64,000 nt of DNA from an uncultured Clostridia bacterium (GTDB lineage: Bacteria; Bacillota; Clostridia; Oscillospirales; Ruminococcaceae): NCBI GenBank assembly GCA_947363605.1, contig CANAQK010000001.1, positions 1 through 64,000 on the forward strand, given 5' to 3'. Numbering within the stretch: the stretch's first letter is position 1; the number at the start of each line of letters is the position of its first letter. Below the pieces are notes generated by a model, which was not told the origin of the DNA, made no database searches, and was given only the letters and a program-made list of their open reading frames with translations. Below, one piece after another: positions 41,207 to 50,586 of the stretch. The translations under genes were made by a program, and so were the position numbers.

Positions 41207-41515
41207 TCAGCGCAAAAATGCCCGGTTCAGGATCGCGTCGGCCAGCGCGCCGTTTGGAATATGATAGCTCCGGTCCGCAACAGCGGTTTTCAGCCGCTCC
41301 AAGCGGGCGGGATCCGCCCCTTTGGCCGATTCACGGACCACCGCTTTAGAAATATCTTCTAATTCTTTTTGGCCGGCAGCTTCACGGCTAAAGGAGATCC
41401 GGTCCGTTTTATATGCCGGCTCTGCACTTTTCCCCGGCAAACGCTTTGCCCCCGAGACCCGAACGGTGGACGGAGTTTGATATGCGCCATAGGCGGATAC
41501 TGCGTTGATCTTCAT
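41207..41515 (-). CDS. flgM: Anti-sigma-28 factor FlgM
   Basis: The product is 102 residues from ATG 41515, 6 nt after GGAGAGG. The N-terminal part is disordered and begins MKINAVSAYGAYQ. The FliA-binding C-terminal helices are seen as DRISFSREAAGQKELEDI and ARLERLKTAVADRSYHIPNG, close to the FlgM family pattern. It inhibits FliA, whose gene is at the right end of this window, until it is exported through the finished hook. It leads the flgM-flgN-flgK-flgL string. Confidence 0.9.
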   Translation of the reverse strand: MKINAVSAYGAYQTPSTVRVSGAKRLPGKSAEPAYKTDRISFSREAAGQKELEDISKAVVRESAKGADPARLERLKTAVADRSYHIPNGALADAILNRAFLR

Positions 41516-41759
41516 AGGAACCTCTCCAATCCTGGACTTTCTGCCGAAAATCCCACACTTGTACATGATTTGTCTAATATAAATATCGTCCTGTTCTTAA
41601 AAATCTAAACACTCTCCGCGAAAATTCTTTCTTTGCACATTGTCTTTTGACGGATTATTGTTTATAATGATACTTGTCAACGGTTTTTCAAGCCGGCTGG
41701 TTCCAAACACGGCCGGTCCCTCTCTCACAACCCACAATAACCTGGAGGAAGTGTTTTTC

Positions 41760-42521
41760 TTGGCGAAGGTGATCACCGTTTCCAATCAAAAAGGCGGCGT
41801 AGGCAAAACCACTACCGTCAACGCGCTCGCCTCGGTTTTCCGAAGAAAAGGCTTCAAGGTGCTCTGTGTCGATTTCGACCCGCAGGGCAACCTTTCGTTC
41901 GGCTTCCAGGCGGACGCCGAAATGTCCGCCACCATTTATAATACCCTCAAAAAAGAAATCAGCGCCCAATTTTCCATCCAGCATACCCCTATCGGCGATA
42001 TCATCCCTGCCAATATCCTGCTCAGCGGGATCGAGGTGGAGTTCACCGGGAAAGGCCGTGAATTCCTCCTGCGGGACGCGCTGAAATCCATCCTGGATCT
42101 TTATGATTACATCTTCATTGACTCCCCGCCCGGGCTTGGCGCCCTCACCGTCAACGCCTTTGCCGCGTCGGATTCACTGCTCATCCCGCTGCTTCCCGAC
42201 ATCTACAGCCTTCAGGGCATTGCCCGGATCGGTGACACGATCGACCGCGTCCGTAAAAGCTGCAACCCCAAGCTCACCGTCGGGGGTGCGTTCCTCGTCC
42301 AGTACAACGCGATGCAGAATCTTTGCAAACAGACCAAAGGCGCCGCCCAGATGATCGCGCGGGATTACCATATCCCTTTTATGAAGACAACCATCCGCCG
42401 CAGTGTCGTTTTGGCGCAGGCCCAGACCCTTCAGGAGGATATCCTTGATTACGCCCCCAAAAATAACGCCGTACTGGATTATCTTGCCCTGGCAGACGAG
42501 CTGCTGCGGCGCGGGCTATAA
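41760..42521 (+). CDS. ParA/Soj-family ATPase
   Basis: The product is 253 residues from TTG 41760 with GGAGG 11 nt upstream. The deviant Walker A motif NQKGGVGKTTT, the switch segment VDFDPQGNLSFGF and the Walker B-like IDSPPGLG are those of chromosome and cargo partition ATPases. There is no ParB nearby; a ComFB-family protein is next, 15 bp downstream. It is not the usual FlhG (MinD-like) that sets flagellar number, because it has SDSLLIPLLPD and lacks the N-terminal FlhF-activating DQAxxLR motif. It may position chemoreceptors or another cargo, as ParA homologues like ParC do elsewhere. Confidence 0.87.
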   Translation: MAKVITVSNQKGGVGKTTTVNALASVFRRKGFKVLCVDFDPQGNLSFGFQADAEMSATIYNTLKKEISAQFSIQHTPIGDIIPANILLSGIEVEFTGKGREFLLRDALKSILDLYDYIFIDSPPGLGALTVNAFAASDSLLIPLLPDIYSLQGIARIGDTIDRVRKSCNPKLTVGGAFLVQYNAMQNLCKQTKGAAQMIARDYHIPFMKTTIRRSVVLAQAQTLQEDILDYAPKNNAVLDYLALADELLRRGL

Positions 42522-42536
42522 CAGGAGGTTTTTTTC

Positions 42537-42989
42537 TTGGCAAAGTCAAAAAAAGAATTCGACAAAGACCTGATGTACAGCAAAATCATGCCCTCGGCCG
42601 GCCGGGGGGAGGAACCCGCCGAGCTTCCGCCTGCCCCCATCGTTGCCGAACCCAAGGAAGAGGAAAACCCGCTTTCCCAGCTGCGGACCCGGCTCTTTCC
42701 CCAGCAAAACCTGTTTGCAGACTTCGACCGGGACGGCACCCATCTTGTCAACCTGATGGAAAACCTGGTGCTCCTCAAGCTGGATCAGGTGTTCTCCAAA
42801 TTCAACTGCTGTAAATGCGACCGGTGCAAAAAAGACGCCGCCGCTCTCGCGCTCAGCAAGCTGCCCGCACGGTATGTCGTCGGCACCCCCAGTCAGCTCC
42901 AGCGGATGGCTAATGAGGTGCCTGATAAAGACATTACCGCCGCGCTGATCCAGGCGGTGCTTTCGATCCGTTCCAAGCCCCGGCATTAG
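42537..42989 (+). CDS. ComFB-family protein
   Basis: This 150-residue protein (TTG at 42537 behind AGGAGG) has a disordered, Pro/Glu-rich N-terminus (1-60) and a ComFB domain (about 65-135). The domain is recognised by LMENLVLLKLDQVFSKF, a cysteine group CCKCDRCKKD that probably binds zinc, and ALALSKLPARYVVG. ComFB domains in cyanobacteria have been reported to bind cyclic di-nucleotides, and in Bacillus comFB lies in a competence operon; the function here is unknown. It is cotranscribed with the ParA gene and faces the flagellin gene. A role as the ParA adaptor is inference. Confidence 0.78.
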   Translation: MAKSKKEFDKDLMYSKIMPSAGRGEEPAELPPAPIVAEPKEEENPLSQLRTRLFPQQNLFADFDRDGTHLVNLMENLVLLKLDQVFSKFNCCKCDRCKKDAAALALSKLPARYVVGTPSQLQRMANEVPDKDITAALIQAVLSIRSKPRH

Positions 42990-43018
42990 GGGCTTTTTGA
43001 TTTTTAAAAAACCGCATC

Positions 43019-43048
43019 AAAAAAGCCGTCCCATTTGGGACGGCTTTT
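43019..43048. terminator. Bidirectional terminator between comFB and flagellin genes
   Basis: AAAAAAGCCGTCCC and GGGACGGCTTTT pair around ATTT, with A- and T-runs serving both convergent genes. Confidence 0.9.
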
Positions 43049-43082
43049 ATTCGTTTTATGCTTGGAACCTGTGCGCTCCGGA

Positions 43083-44648
43083 TTATTGCAGGAGCTGGAG
43101 AACCGACTGCGGCTGCTGGTTTGCCTGAGCAAGCATAGCCTGTGCAGACTGAACCAGAACGTTCATCTTGGTGTATTCCATCATTTCCTTCGCCATATCT
43201 GTATCACGGATACGGCTGTTGGAAGCATTCAGGTTCTCGACGGTGGTGTCGAGGTTGTTGATGGTGTAGTCCAGACGGTTCTGGATTGCACCGAGGCTTG
43301 CGCGCTGTGCGGAAACCTTGTCGATCGCGCTGCGGATGGTGTTGATTGCACCCTGTGCGCCTTTCAGCGAGGAAATGTCAACCGAAGCAACACCCAGGGA
43401 AGTCGCGCTCATGCTGTCGATGGACACATTCAGCTGCTGGTAATCTTCATCGGTATCACCGATCTGGAGAACCAGGCCGCCTGTCGAACCGCCAGCAGCA
43501 CCGGGAGCACCTGCGAAGACCAGCTTATTGGTATCGAACTTAACTTCGGTTCCCAATACCTGGGAGAGCTGCTGAGCAACTTTTGCATCTACAGCAGCGC
43601 CAGTGAGAACATTGATATCCTTATCCAAAGAAGAAACGTCTACGCTATCTGCTGCAACGACAAATTTTTTGCCGTTGATTTCAAATACTGCATCGTCAAA
43701 GTTCGTGCCGTCATACGCTGTGATAGCGGATGAAGCAATCTCAGTCGAGTCATCTTTAGCGGCAGTTACAGCCAGCGCGCCGGCTTTCGTGGTCTGAGCG
43801 CCGGTTGCAGCAACCGTAACGGTCGAGGAAATACCGGTAACAGCCGGAGCAGCGGTACCTGGCTCTACTGCGTCAAAGGTGAAACCGCCAGAAGCCTGTG
43901 TAACTTTAAACTGGCCTTTCAGGTCTTCAGTAAGCGCTTTCTGAACTTCAGCAGCGAAATCAGCCTCGGTCAAGCCGGAAAGTGTAACCTCTTTCCCATC
44001 AGGCCCAACAACTACTTTATTCGCAGCGTCCTTAACCGTAAACTCGTAGGTGTAGGAGTTGCCGTTATCCAAGGAAACCGTAAAGGATACCTTATCTTTG
44101 TTTGCGGTAGGAGGGGTTAAACCGGTAGCTGCCGAAACGTATTTACCAGCTGTAGCGTCAACTGCAGTGGTGGTCAGATCGGTGGTAATCCCGCCAGTGC
44201 TGCCGCTCGATGCGCCGCCGCCCATGGAACCGTCGAGCAGCTTCATGCCGTTGAAGTTTGCAGACTCGGAAATGCGGTCGATTTCCTCGTTCAGCTGGTT
44301 GACTTCGTCCTGCAGGGTCTTACGGTTTTCGTCCGAGAAGGTGCCGTTTGCTGCACGGGTTGCCAGCTCAACCATACGGTTCAGCATATTGTGGACCTCG
44401 ACCAGGTTGCCCTCTGCGGTCTGTACCAGGGAGATACCGTCCTGTGCGTTCAGGGACGCGGTTTCCAGACCTTTGATCTGCGCTTTCATTTTCTCGGAAA
44501 TTGCCAGGCCTGCTGCGTCGTCGCCTGCACGGTTAATCCGATAGCCCGAAGACAGTTTTTCCAGGGATTTTGCTACGCGGTTGTTGTTCATGTTCAGCTG
44601 ACGCTGAGCGTTGATTGCCATTGTGTTGGTTCTTACGACCATACCCAT
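43083..44648 (-). CDS. fliC: Flagellin
   Basis: This 521-residue filament protein has conserved N- and C-terminal helical domains: VRTNTMAINAQRQLN, SSGYRINRAGDDAAGLAIS and LVQTAEGNLVEVHNM at the start, and AQRASLGAIQNRLDYTINNL through MLAQANQQPQSVLQLL at the end. The central part (about 150-400) is Ala/Thr-rich and surface-exposed. TGGAGG lies 7 nt before ATG 44648. It should be bound by FliS and FliW and repressed by CsrA. It is the only flagellin in the window. Confidence 0.96.
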   Translation of the reverse strand: MGMVVRTNTMAINAQRQLNMNNNRVAKSLEKLSSGYRINRAGDDAAGLAISEKMKAQIKGLETASLNAQDGISLVQTAEGNLVEVHNMLNRMVELATRAANGTFSDENRKTLQDEVNQLNEEIDRISESANFNGMKLLDGSMGGGASSGSTGGITTDLTTTAVDATAGKYVSAATGLTPPTANKDKVSFTVSLDNGNSYTYEFTVKDAANKVVVGPDGKEVTLSGLTEADFAAEVQKALTEDLKGQFKVTQASGGFTFDAVEPGTAAPAVTGISSTVTVAATGAQTTKAGALAVTAAKDDSTEIASSAITAYDGTNFDDAVFEINGKKFVVAADSVDVSSLDKDINVLTGAAVDAKVAQQLSQVLGTEVKFDTNKLVFAGAPGAAGGSTGGLVLQIGDTDEDYQQLNVSIDSMSATSLGVASVDISSLKGAQGAINTIRSAIDKVSAQRASLGAIQNRLDYTINNLDTTVENLNASNSRIRDTDMAKEMMEYTKMNVLVQSAQAMLAQANQQPQSVLQLLQ

Positions 44649-44830
44649 AATAATACCTCCATGTATTAGTTATGAAAAAATTTGGAAGGGCCTCCATGCC
44701 CCACGTTTGAGAGGGCTTGCCCTCTCCCGTTCTCGGCCGCCGACGGGAAAAGGCAAATCCGATGAGCGCACCGCCGCTGGCGTCCTGCCTGCGGTTTAGC
44801 GTTCTGTCTTATAAATCGAACTAGAAGGAA
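44649..44830 (-). promoter_or_regulatory. Flagellin mRNA leader with hairpin and several GGA sites
   Basis: On the minus strand the untranslated leader contains GAGAGGGC/GCCCTCTC (44710-44727 region), GGCATGGAGGCCC, and ACATGGAGGTATTATT overlapping the ribosome site. CsrA recognises GGA, often in pairs with one in the Shine-Dalgarno sequence. This matches the layout known for the Bacillus hag leader. No sigma-28 promoter was identified by eye. The rest of the gap to 44904 shows no gene. Confidence 0.5.
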
Positions 44831-44904
44831 GAAAATCAACTGGCACTCTGCACAAATATAGGTAATCTATTTTGTGCTATTTGCCAAAAGCTTCTTCGAT
44901 AGAG

Positions 44905-44932
44905 AAAAAACCACCCAGATGGGTGGTTTTTT
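44905..44932 (-). terminator. Terminator after the chemoreceptor gene
   Basis: AAAAAACCACCC and GGGTGGTTTTTT form a perfect 12-bp stem around AGAT, directly after the receptor stop codon at 44937. Confidence 0.93.
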
Positions 44933-44936
44933 CGGA

Positions 44937-46739
44937 TCAATACTTGCCACTATAAGAGCCAAGTTCCTCAAAATCGAAGGAAGGGCTGGATGAAAGTTCA
45001 TAAGCCGGCTCCGAGTATTCAGGCGCTGCATAGGCAGTCTGCACCGGGGCGGACGCATCGTGGCGGGGCTTGAAGCGGCTTACCAGGGATTTCAGCATCT
45101 GCGCCTGGCTGGAAAGTTCCTCACTGGCAGCAGCGCTTTGCTCGGCGGTTGCAGAGTTGGTCTGGACCACCGCAGAAATCTGGTCGATCCCCATGGAAAC
45201 CTGTGCGATAGCTTCCGCCTGCTCTTTTGCAACAGCCGTGATCTGGTCAACCTGTACGGTAACCTTACTAGCCTTTTCCACAACGGCGGCCAATGCGGCA
45301 GCCGTGCGGTCGGCAATGCGGGAGCCATCCTCGACAGCCCGGATCGAATCGGCGATCAGGCTGGCTGTATTTTTGGAAGCCTCCGCGGATTTGCTGGCAA
45401 GGTTACGGACCTCATCGGCAACAACGGCAAAGCCTTTTCCGGCGGAACCAGCGCGCGCAGCCTCGACAGCAGCGTTAAGCGCAAGGATATTAGTCTGGAA
45501 AGCAATATCTTCAATGGTTTTAATAATTTTGCTGATCTGGTTGGATTTTTCGCTGATCTGTGCCATTGCCGCAATCATTTCCTGCATTTCAGTGTTGCTG
45601 GCAGTGACGTCCCCACCGGCATCTGCGGTCGTTGCGCTTGCTTCGGAAGCATAATCAGCCATATGCTGAACCTGATTGGAAATTTCGCTGATGGTTGCCA
45701 CCAGCTCCTCAACCGAGCTGGCCTGTTCGGTTGCACCCTGGGAGAGCGCCTGAGCACCGGAAGAAACCTGTTCTGCGCCGGCAGAAACCTGCTCGGAGCT
45801 TTGATTGATACCGAAAATGGCATCGCTCAGGCTTCTGTTGATGTGGCGGACAGACTGGAGAAGCGGCGCATAATCCCCCAGATAAGATGCTTCCGCGCGG
45901 GTACGGACGTCAAAGTTCCCCTGCGCCATCTCTTCCAGCAGGAAGTTAACGTCCTGGATAATCGTATTGAGGCCTTTGGTCAGTTCGCGCATACTGTTGG
46001 CAAGCTGGCCCAATTCATCCTTGGATTCATAGGTAACAGCCACTTGGAGCGAGCCTTTTGCCATCTCTGCTGCCGCAATTTCAAGTTCCTGCACAGGCCG
46101 CCGGATCCCGCGGGTGATGGAGGTTGCCAGGATTACAGTCAGTACTAAGCTGACAACCGCCAGGGCCAGAAGCTCGAGCATGGTGTTCCGTTTCACATCT
46201 GCGCCGTCCTGATAATAGTCCTGCGCGGCGGTCTGGGAGCCTTCCGAAATTCGAAGCAGTATTTGATTCATTGTGTCAGCGGCCGGTACATACTGTTCGT
46301 TAAACATCTTCAGCGCCTGCTCGGACTGGCCGTTCTGGGTCAGCGAAAGTACCTGCTGGCGGGCGGAGATCATGGTTTCCAGCGTGCTGTTCAGAGTTGA
46401 CAGGCCGGCTGCATCACCCGTGTATTTTTCGTTGATTTTGTCTATGTACTCCTTTAGCTCCGCGCCGGAAGCGCTTGCGGAACTAATGCATTCCTGCACA
46501 ATGTTGCTGGAGTTGATCTCCGCTATTGCGCGGTAGATATGCCGCTGAGTTTTCCACACCGCGTTGCGCGCCCCCCAAGCCATATCCACCATCTGGAACG
46601 GCTCTGAATAGAAATCTTCCAGCCCATCGGCCGCCCGGCTAATACCGGTCAAGGAAAATATCACCGAAGTTAGATAAAGCAAAATGATAATACCAAAAGC
46701 GAGGATCAGCTTTTGGGCTACTTTCAGGTTTTTGAACAT
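44937..46739 (-). CDS. Methyl-accepting chemotaxis protein
   Basis: This 600-residue receptor has an N-terminal membrane helix (about 10-33), a four-helix-bundle sensor outside (about 35-185), a second membrane helix (about 187-210), a HAMP-like linker with [15 protein letters not shown], and a signalling tip. The tip carries the conserved hairpin [23 protein letters not shown], which binds CheA and CheW. The tail has aromatic repeats ([13 protein letters not shown]) but no clear CheR-binding pentapeptide. It detects an unknown ligand. It is 120 bp downstream of the EAL-HDOD gene. Confidence 0.93.
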   Translation of the reverse strand: MFKNLKVAQKLILAFGIIILLYLTSVIFSLTGISRAADGLEDFYSEPFQMVDMAWGARNAVWKTQRHIYRAIAEINSSNIVQECISSASASGAELKEYIDKINEKYTGDAAGLSTLNSTLETMISARQQVLSLTQNGQSEQALKMFNEQYVPAADTMNQILLRISEGSQTAAQDYYQDGADVKRNTMLELLALAVVSLVLTVILATSITRGIRRPVQELEIAAAEMAKGSLQVAVTYESKDELGQLANSMRELTKGLNTIIQDVNFLLEEMAQGNFDVRTRAEASYLGDYAPLLQSVRHINRSLSDAIFGINQSSEQVSAGAEQVSSGAQALSQGATEQASSVEELVATISEISNQVQHMADYASEASATTADAGGDVTASNTEMQEMIAAMAQISEKSNQISKIIKTIEDIAFQTNILALNAAVEAARAGSAGKGFAVVADEVRNLASKSAEASKNTASLIADSIRAVEDGSRIADRTAAALAAVVEKASKVTVQVDQITAVAKEQAEAIAQVSMGIDQISAVVQTNSATAEQSAAASEELSSQAQMLKSLVSRFKPRHDASAPVQTAYAAPEYSEPAYELSSSPSFDFEELGSYSGKY

Positions 46740-46859
46740 GATTGATTAACCTCCTATTGATGACGTCAAAAACTTTTATTTTAACAGCCCCGTTTCCCAT
46801 CCCGGATAGGGATGCCGAAACGGATAGCCGGAAAAACAGCTTGCAGTTCCCTTTTGTCC

Positions 46860-48143
46860 TTACGAATTTGCGGATTCCAATGCTTCCATTGATTCCTTCA
46901 CATCTTCATCCTCTGTGGAACGCCCAGGGGACATTAGCTCGGACCAGATCTGGTTGACGGATTCGACGCATTCAAAATATTTCTGTGTCAGTGTATCCAT
47001 CGGCATCCCCAACACGGCAGCGTGGTTCTTCATCCCATTCCAGTCAGCCGTTTCATAACAGAGCACCAGCTGGTAAAGCGCGCCGCACTTGCCTTCGCCG
47101 GTAAGCAGTGCGGTTTTGATTTCGTCTGAAACCGCAAGCTCACTCAAAGCTGTTTCAAGCGAAACCTGCATGAGCGTACCCAGTGTAGAGAACATCCCCA
47201 TCAGGTAGGCTTCTGACTGGGAAATTGGCAGGCCTTCCACCATGCTGCTCAATTCTGAACAGAAGGAAGCGCGCAGGAAGGACGTTTTCAGCAGCTCTTC
47301 ATCCGCGCTGCCGCTATCATGCCGGAAGCTGAGCAGATACACCCACTGCTTGAGCTGGCCCAAGCCCAGAATCACCAAAGCCTGCTGGATAGATTTTGCC
47401 CGGTTGCGCAACGCAAAATAAGCGGAATTCACCAGCTTCATCAGCGAAAAGGCCAGCGTTGCATCCCGCGAGATAATCTGGGCAATTTCATCAATATCCG
47501 GTTCGTCTTTGGTAACCGCCACAATCAATTGGAAGAAGTTGCTTTGAATATGGTCCATACGGTGTACTTTGGAAACACTTTGCTGGCCGATCGCACTGCC
47601 CTGCATATAATCGCATCCCAGCTCAACGGCCTTGTCATAGGCTTCCTGGGTATTGACGTTATAAGCCGCCACCTGCTTATTGAAATTCTTTCCAATGTTG
47701 ACGATATTCTGGAGCGAAGTGCCGTGGGGATCTTTAAAATCCATCTTGATGATATCCACCACATCAAGGATCCAGAAATAACGGGCGGTGAATTCAAAAC
47801 CGCTGATTGCGATCTTATATCCCTGTTTTTTATACCGCTGGACGATTTTCTGTGCCAGCGGATGGATTATCGCGTTGTCCTCAATCTGGATAACCAGCTT
47901 ATCCGGAGTAAAAATCCGCGGGACATTCTTCATCAGCAGGTTCGGGGTGAAGGTGATAAACGCCTGTTTCCCGCCCAGGATCCGGTCGTTGTCGAACTGG
48001 AGCAGGAACTGCTCAATAGCGTTCGCCACCGTAGAATCTTTTTGATTGTAGAGGGATGTTTCATCCTGCTGATAGAGGATTTCGTAAGCTGCCACCTTCT
48101 GTTTGGAATCCATGATTGGCTGCCTGACAATATATGTTTCCAT
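46860..48143 (-). CDS. Degenerate EAL plus HDOD domain protein
   Basis: This 427-residue protein (ATG 48143, GGAGAGG just upstream) has an N-terminal EAL-like domain (1-200) and a C-terminal HDOD domain (about 205-400). In the EAL part, RQPIMDSK and YEILYQ are retained but the metal-binding acidic pair is replaced (KIAISGFEF where KIALDDF is expected), so cyclic di-GMP hydrolysis is unlikely. The HDOD core has SRDATLAFSLMKLVNSAYFA and LVILGLGQLKQWVYLL. Proteins of this layout (YuxH type) act as signalling scaffolds. It lies between the FtsA-like gene and the chemoreceptor. Confidence 0.85.
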   Translation of the reverse strand: METYIVRQPIMDSKQKVAAYEILYQQDETSLYNQKDSTVANAIEQFLLQFDNDRILGGKQAFITFTPNLLMKNVPRIFTPDKLVIQIEDNAIIHPLAQKIVQRYKKQGYKIAISGFEFTARYFWILDVVDIIKMDFKDPHGTSLQNIVNIGKNFNKQVAAYNVNTQEAYDKAVELGCDYMQGSAIGQQSVSKVHRMDHIQSNFFQLIVAVTKDEPDIDEIAQIISRDATLAFSLMKLVNSAYFALRNRAKSIQQALVILGLGQLKQWVYLLSFRHDSGSADEELLKTSFLRASFCSELSSMVEGLPISQSEAYLMGMFSTLGTLMQVSLETALSELAVSDEIKTALLTGEGKCGALYQLVLCYETADWNGMKNHAAVLGMPMDTLTQKYFECVESVNQIWSELMSPGRSTEDEDVKESMEALESANS

Positions 48144-48339
48144 AGCCTCTCCGTTTCTCCGCTGCTTCCTGTGATCAGGAGCCAAGGAAAGCAAAGCAGC
48201 GGTATGCTCCCCCATTCGTTCCAGAATACGCCGGGATTGCCGTTCAGGCCCTCAGAGCCTGTTCAAGATCCCAGGCATATCCTGAACCCCTCCTATTTTA
48301 TTCAGCCCTTGTCCTTACGGCAGGGGACAAAATAACACC

Positions 48340-50511
48340 TTATACATCATCCCAACGGATGGTGATATCGTCCCGGTCCCGGATCACCTCCAAATAGGAG
48401 GCATCCGCCCCGTTCAACCGCAGTACAACGCCGCCTTTGGGGTTGGAAGGGTCGATATCTACGAAGTTCAGCATATCCACAAACTGGTAGGGGGTGTGGT
48501 CCGGCTTCGGGTATAGTTCCACCGGGTTCCCGTTCAGCGTAACGTGGATCATACGGTCATAAATCTGCGGAAGCGGCGGCGCAATAGGGGACGCCATCGG
48601 CGGAGCGGGCGGTATTGGAGCCGGTTCCGGTACTTCCGCGGCCTTCATCTCTGCCAAAGGGGAAGGCGGCGCTGCCTGCACAGGCTCCGGCTGGGGCGCT
48701 TCCTCCGCCGGATCCTCCCCTTGGAGTTCTGCGTTCAGAACATCCCCATCCTGAAGGGAGTCCTCCGGGCTGCAAAGCTGCCCGTCCCGGTAAAACCACA
48801 TCCCGTCCAGCGGGAGCTCCAGCCATTCGCAGACCGTCTGCAAAGAATCCGGGTGTTCGATCTCCAAAGAAACGCCATTCACAATCCGCCGGGAGCGGTC
48901 TGCCGGGACGCCGTTGATCTGGACGCGGGTTTCCAGCGGGTATTCAGCCCCATCCAAGATCACAGTTACTGTCATCCAATCCCGGATTTCGCTTTCCACG
49001 GTTGGTGCGGCATCCATCCCCGATTCCGCCGGGCGGAACTCGATCCGGTCCTCCGGATGTACAGGGACGGACAAGCTGGCCTCTGCACCGTTCAGCCGGA
49101 CCTCCGCCGGGGAGGCATATCCGCCGCGGCAGACCTTCCGCTCTCCGTTGCACTCATAAATGACGCTGGCTCCGGAACGCCCCATAATCTGGCTGTACTG
49201 ACATCCGGACAGCAGCAGGATCTCCAGCAGGGTGGTCACGCCCTTTTTCAGCAGGGTAACCTTTTTCCCGTTCACCGTTACTGAAAACGCCTTTTCCAGC
49301 CGGTTTGTCATGGCGGTCACCGCAATCCCCACCGGTGTTGCGAACTCCGGGCCGCTGATATCCAAATCGGTTTCCACCATCCGTTTGAGGTAATTATTCC
49401 CGCCGACCGCTACCTTCTTTTCATCAATGGATAATTTCCCCGCAATCATCCCGCACAGCGGGGCAAGCTGGCATCCGCCGCCGACCAGGAAAACAGCCGC
49501 AGGCGGTTTTCCGTTGCATTCCAGAATACGGCCGGAAATCTCCGACGCCAGCTCTTCCACAGCCGGCCGGATCTTCTCGGCCAGCTCCGAAGCGGAAATC
49601 TCATAGCTGAAGCCCAGAATATCCCGGTAGCCAATCAGGCCGTTTTTCTGGCCATGCTCCATTTTCATCTTTTCCGCCGTTTCAAAGTCCACCAGGCATT
49701 CCTTCATGATTGCCTCAGTGATTTCATCGCCAGCGATTGTCGCCATAGTATAGGCGGTCACGCTGCCGTTATTCGAGATCGCGATATCCGACGTCCCCCC
49801 GCCGATATCTACCAGCGCCAGGTTCAGCATCCGCAGCTCCCGGGGGATAACCGCGTTCATCGCGGCGATGGGCTCCAGCGTTACGCTGGCCACCCGCAGC
49901 CCCACCTTCCGCATCACGGCATACAGGCTCTCCACCACCTCGCCGGGAAGGAAGGTCGCAATAATCTCACAGCGGGCATGGCGCCCCTTATGATCCAACA
50001 GGGTGGAAATCTCATATCCGTCCAGCCAGTATTTAACTACCGAATGCCCTACGCAGAGGAAGTTCATCTTCCCAGCGTCCGACAGCTCGGCGTGCAGCTG
50101 CTCATAGGCGCGCTGGATCGCGCCGGTTTCCAGCTCCAGCACCTGCCGGTCCTGAATCGGCTCTTTCTCATCCAATTCAATTTCATAATCCGCCTTACAG
50201 GTTTCCAGCGCACGGCCGGCCGCTGCGATGCAAACCTCCTGAAGCGGAATGCCCACCTTTTTTTCCAGCCGGTTTTTGACGTTCTCCGCCACCAGCGCTG
50301 TCTGGGTAATATCTTCAATCTGCCCGTCTACGACAGCCCGGCGGGTATGCTCCTCGGTTTCCACCGCCAGCACCTGGAACAGGTCCCCTTTGGGCGCGCC
50401 GACAATGCCGGTTACACTCCGCGTGCCGATATCCAGCACGAAGATCAGGCCGCTGTCCTCTGGTTCAGGAACCGCCGCGGCAGGGGCTTGTTCTTCCAAC
50501 ATTTCGTCCAT
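48340..50511 (-). CDS. FtsA-like actin-family ATPase with long C-terminal extension
   Basis: The product is 723 residues from ATG 50511 with AAAGGA 7 nt upstream. Residues about 20-400 are an actin-like fold: IFVLDIGTRSVTGIVG, LALVDIGGGTSDIAI and VFLVGGGCQLAPL are the two phosphate loops and adenosine motif. The order matches FtsA/PilM/MamK-type proteins. After 430 comes a beta-rich region that looks like ubiquitin-like or SLBB-type modules, then a Pro/Ala/Glu-rich linker and a short domain, about 290 residues beyond a normal FtsA. The usual partner ftsZ is absent; it sits among flagellar genes. A role as a filament scaffold is inferred. Confidence 0.8.
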   Translation of the reverse strand: MDEMLEEQAPAAAVPEPEDSGLIFVLDIGTRSVTGIVGAPKGDLFQVLAVETEEHTRRAVVDGQIEDITQTALVAENVKNRLEKKVGIPLQEVCIAAAGRALETCKADYEIELDEKEPIQDRQVLELETGAIQRAYEQLHAELSDAGKMNFLCVGHSVVKYWLDGYEISTLLDHKGRHARCEIIATFLPGEVVESLYAVMRKVGLRVASVTLEPIAAMNAVIPRELRMLNLALVDIGGGTSDIAISNNGSVTAYTMATIAGDEITEAIMKECLVDFETAEKMKMEHGQKNGLIGYRDILGFSYEISASELAEKIRPAVEELASEISGRILECNGKPPAAVFLVGGGCQLAPLCGMIAGKLSIDEKKVAVGGNNYLKRMVETDLDISGPEFATPVGIAVTAMTNRLEKAFSVTVNGKKVTLLKKGVTTLLEILLLSGCQYSQIMGRSGASVIYECNGERKVCRGGYASPAEVRLNGAEASLSVPVHPEDRIEFRPAESGMDAAPTVESEIRDWMTVTVILDGAEYPLETRVQINGVPADRSRRIVNGVSLEIEHPDSLQTVCEWLELPLDGMWFYRDGQLCSPEDSLQDGDVLNAELQGEDPAEEAPQPEPVQAAPPSPLAEMKAAEVPEPAPIPPAPPMASPIAPPLPQIYDRMIHVTLNGNPVELYPKPDHTPYQFVDMLNFVDIDPSNPKGGVVLRLNGADASYLEVIRDRDDITIRWDDV

Positions 50512-50586
50512 CGTGTTGTCCTTTCCAGCCTTTTCCTGCAATGAAAAAGCTTCTCTGTATCCCGATCCCGGAAAAGGCCGGGAGGC

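Noticed and set aside
41760..42521. FlhG (MinD-like) flagellar number regulator
   Set aside because: The sequence motifs are those of Soj/ParA, the N-terminal activation motif is missing, and flhF is not adjacent.
44831..44904. Sigma-28 promoter of flagellin
   Set aside because: No TAAA-N15-GCCGATAA match with acceptable spacing was found by eye, so none is called although FliA control is expected.
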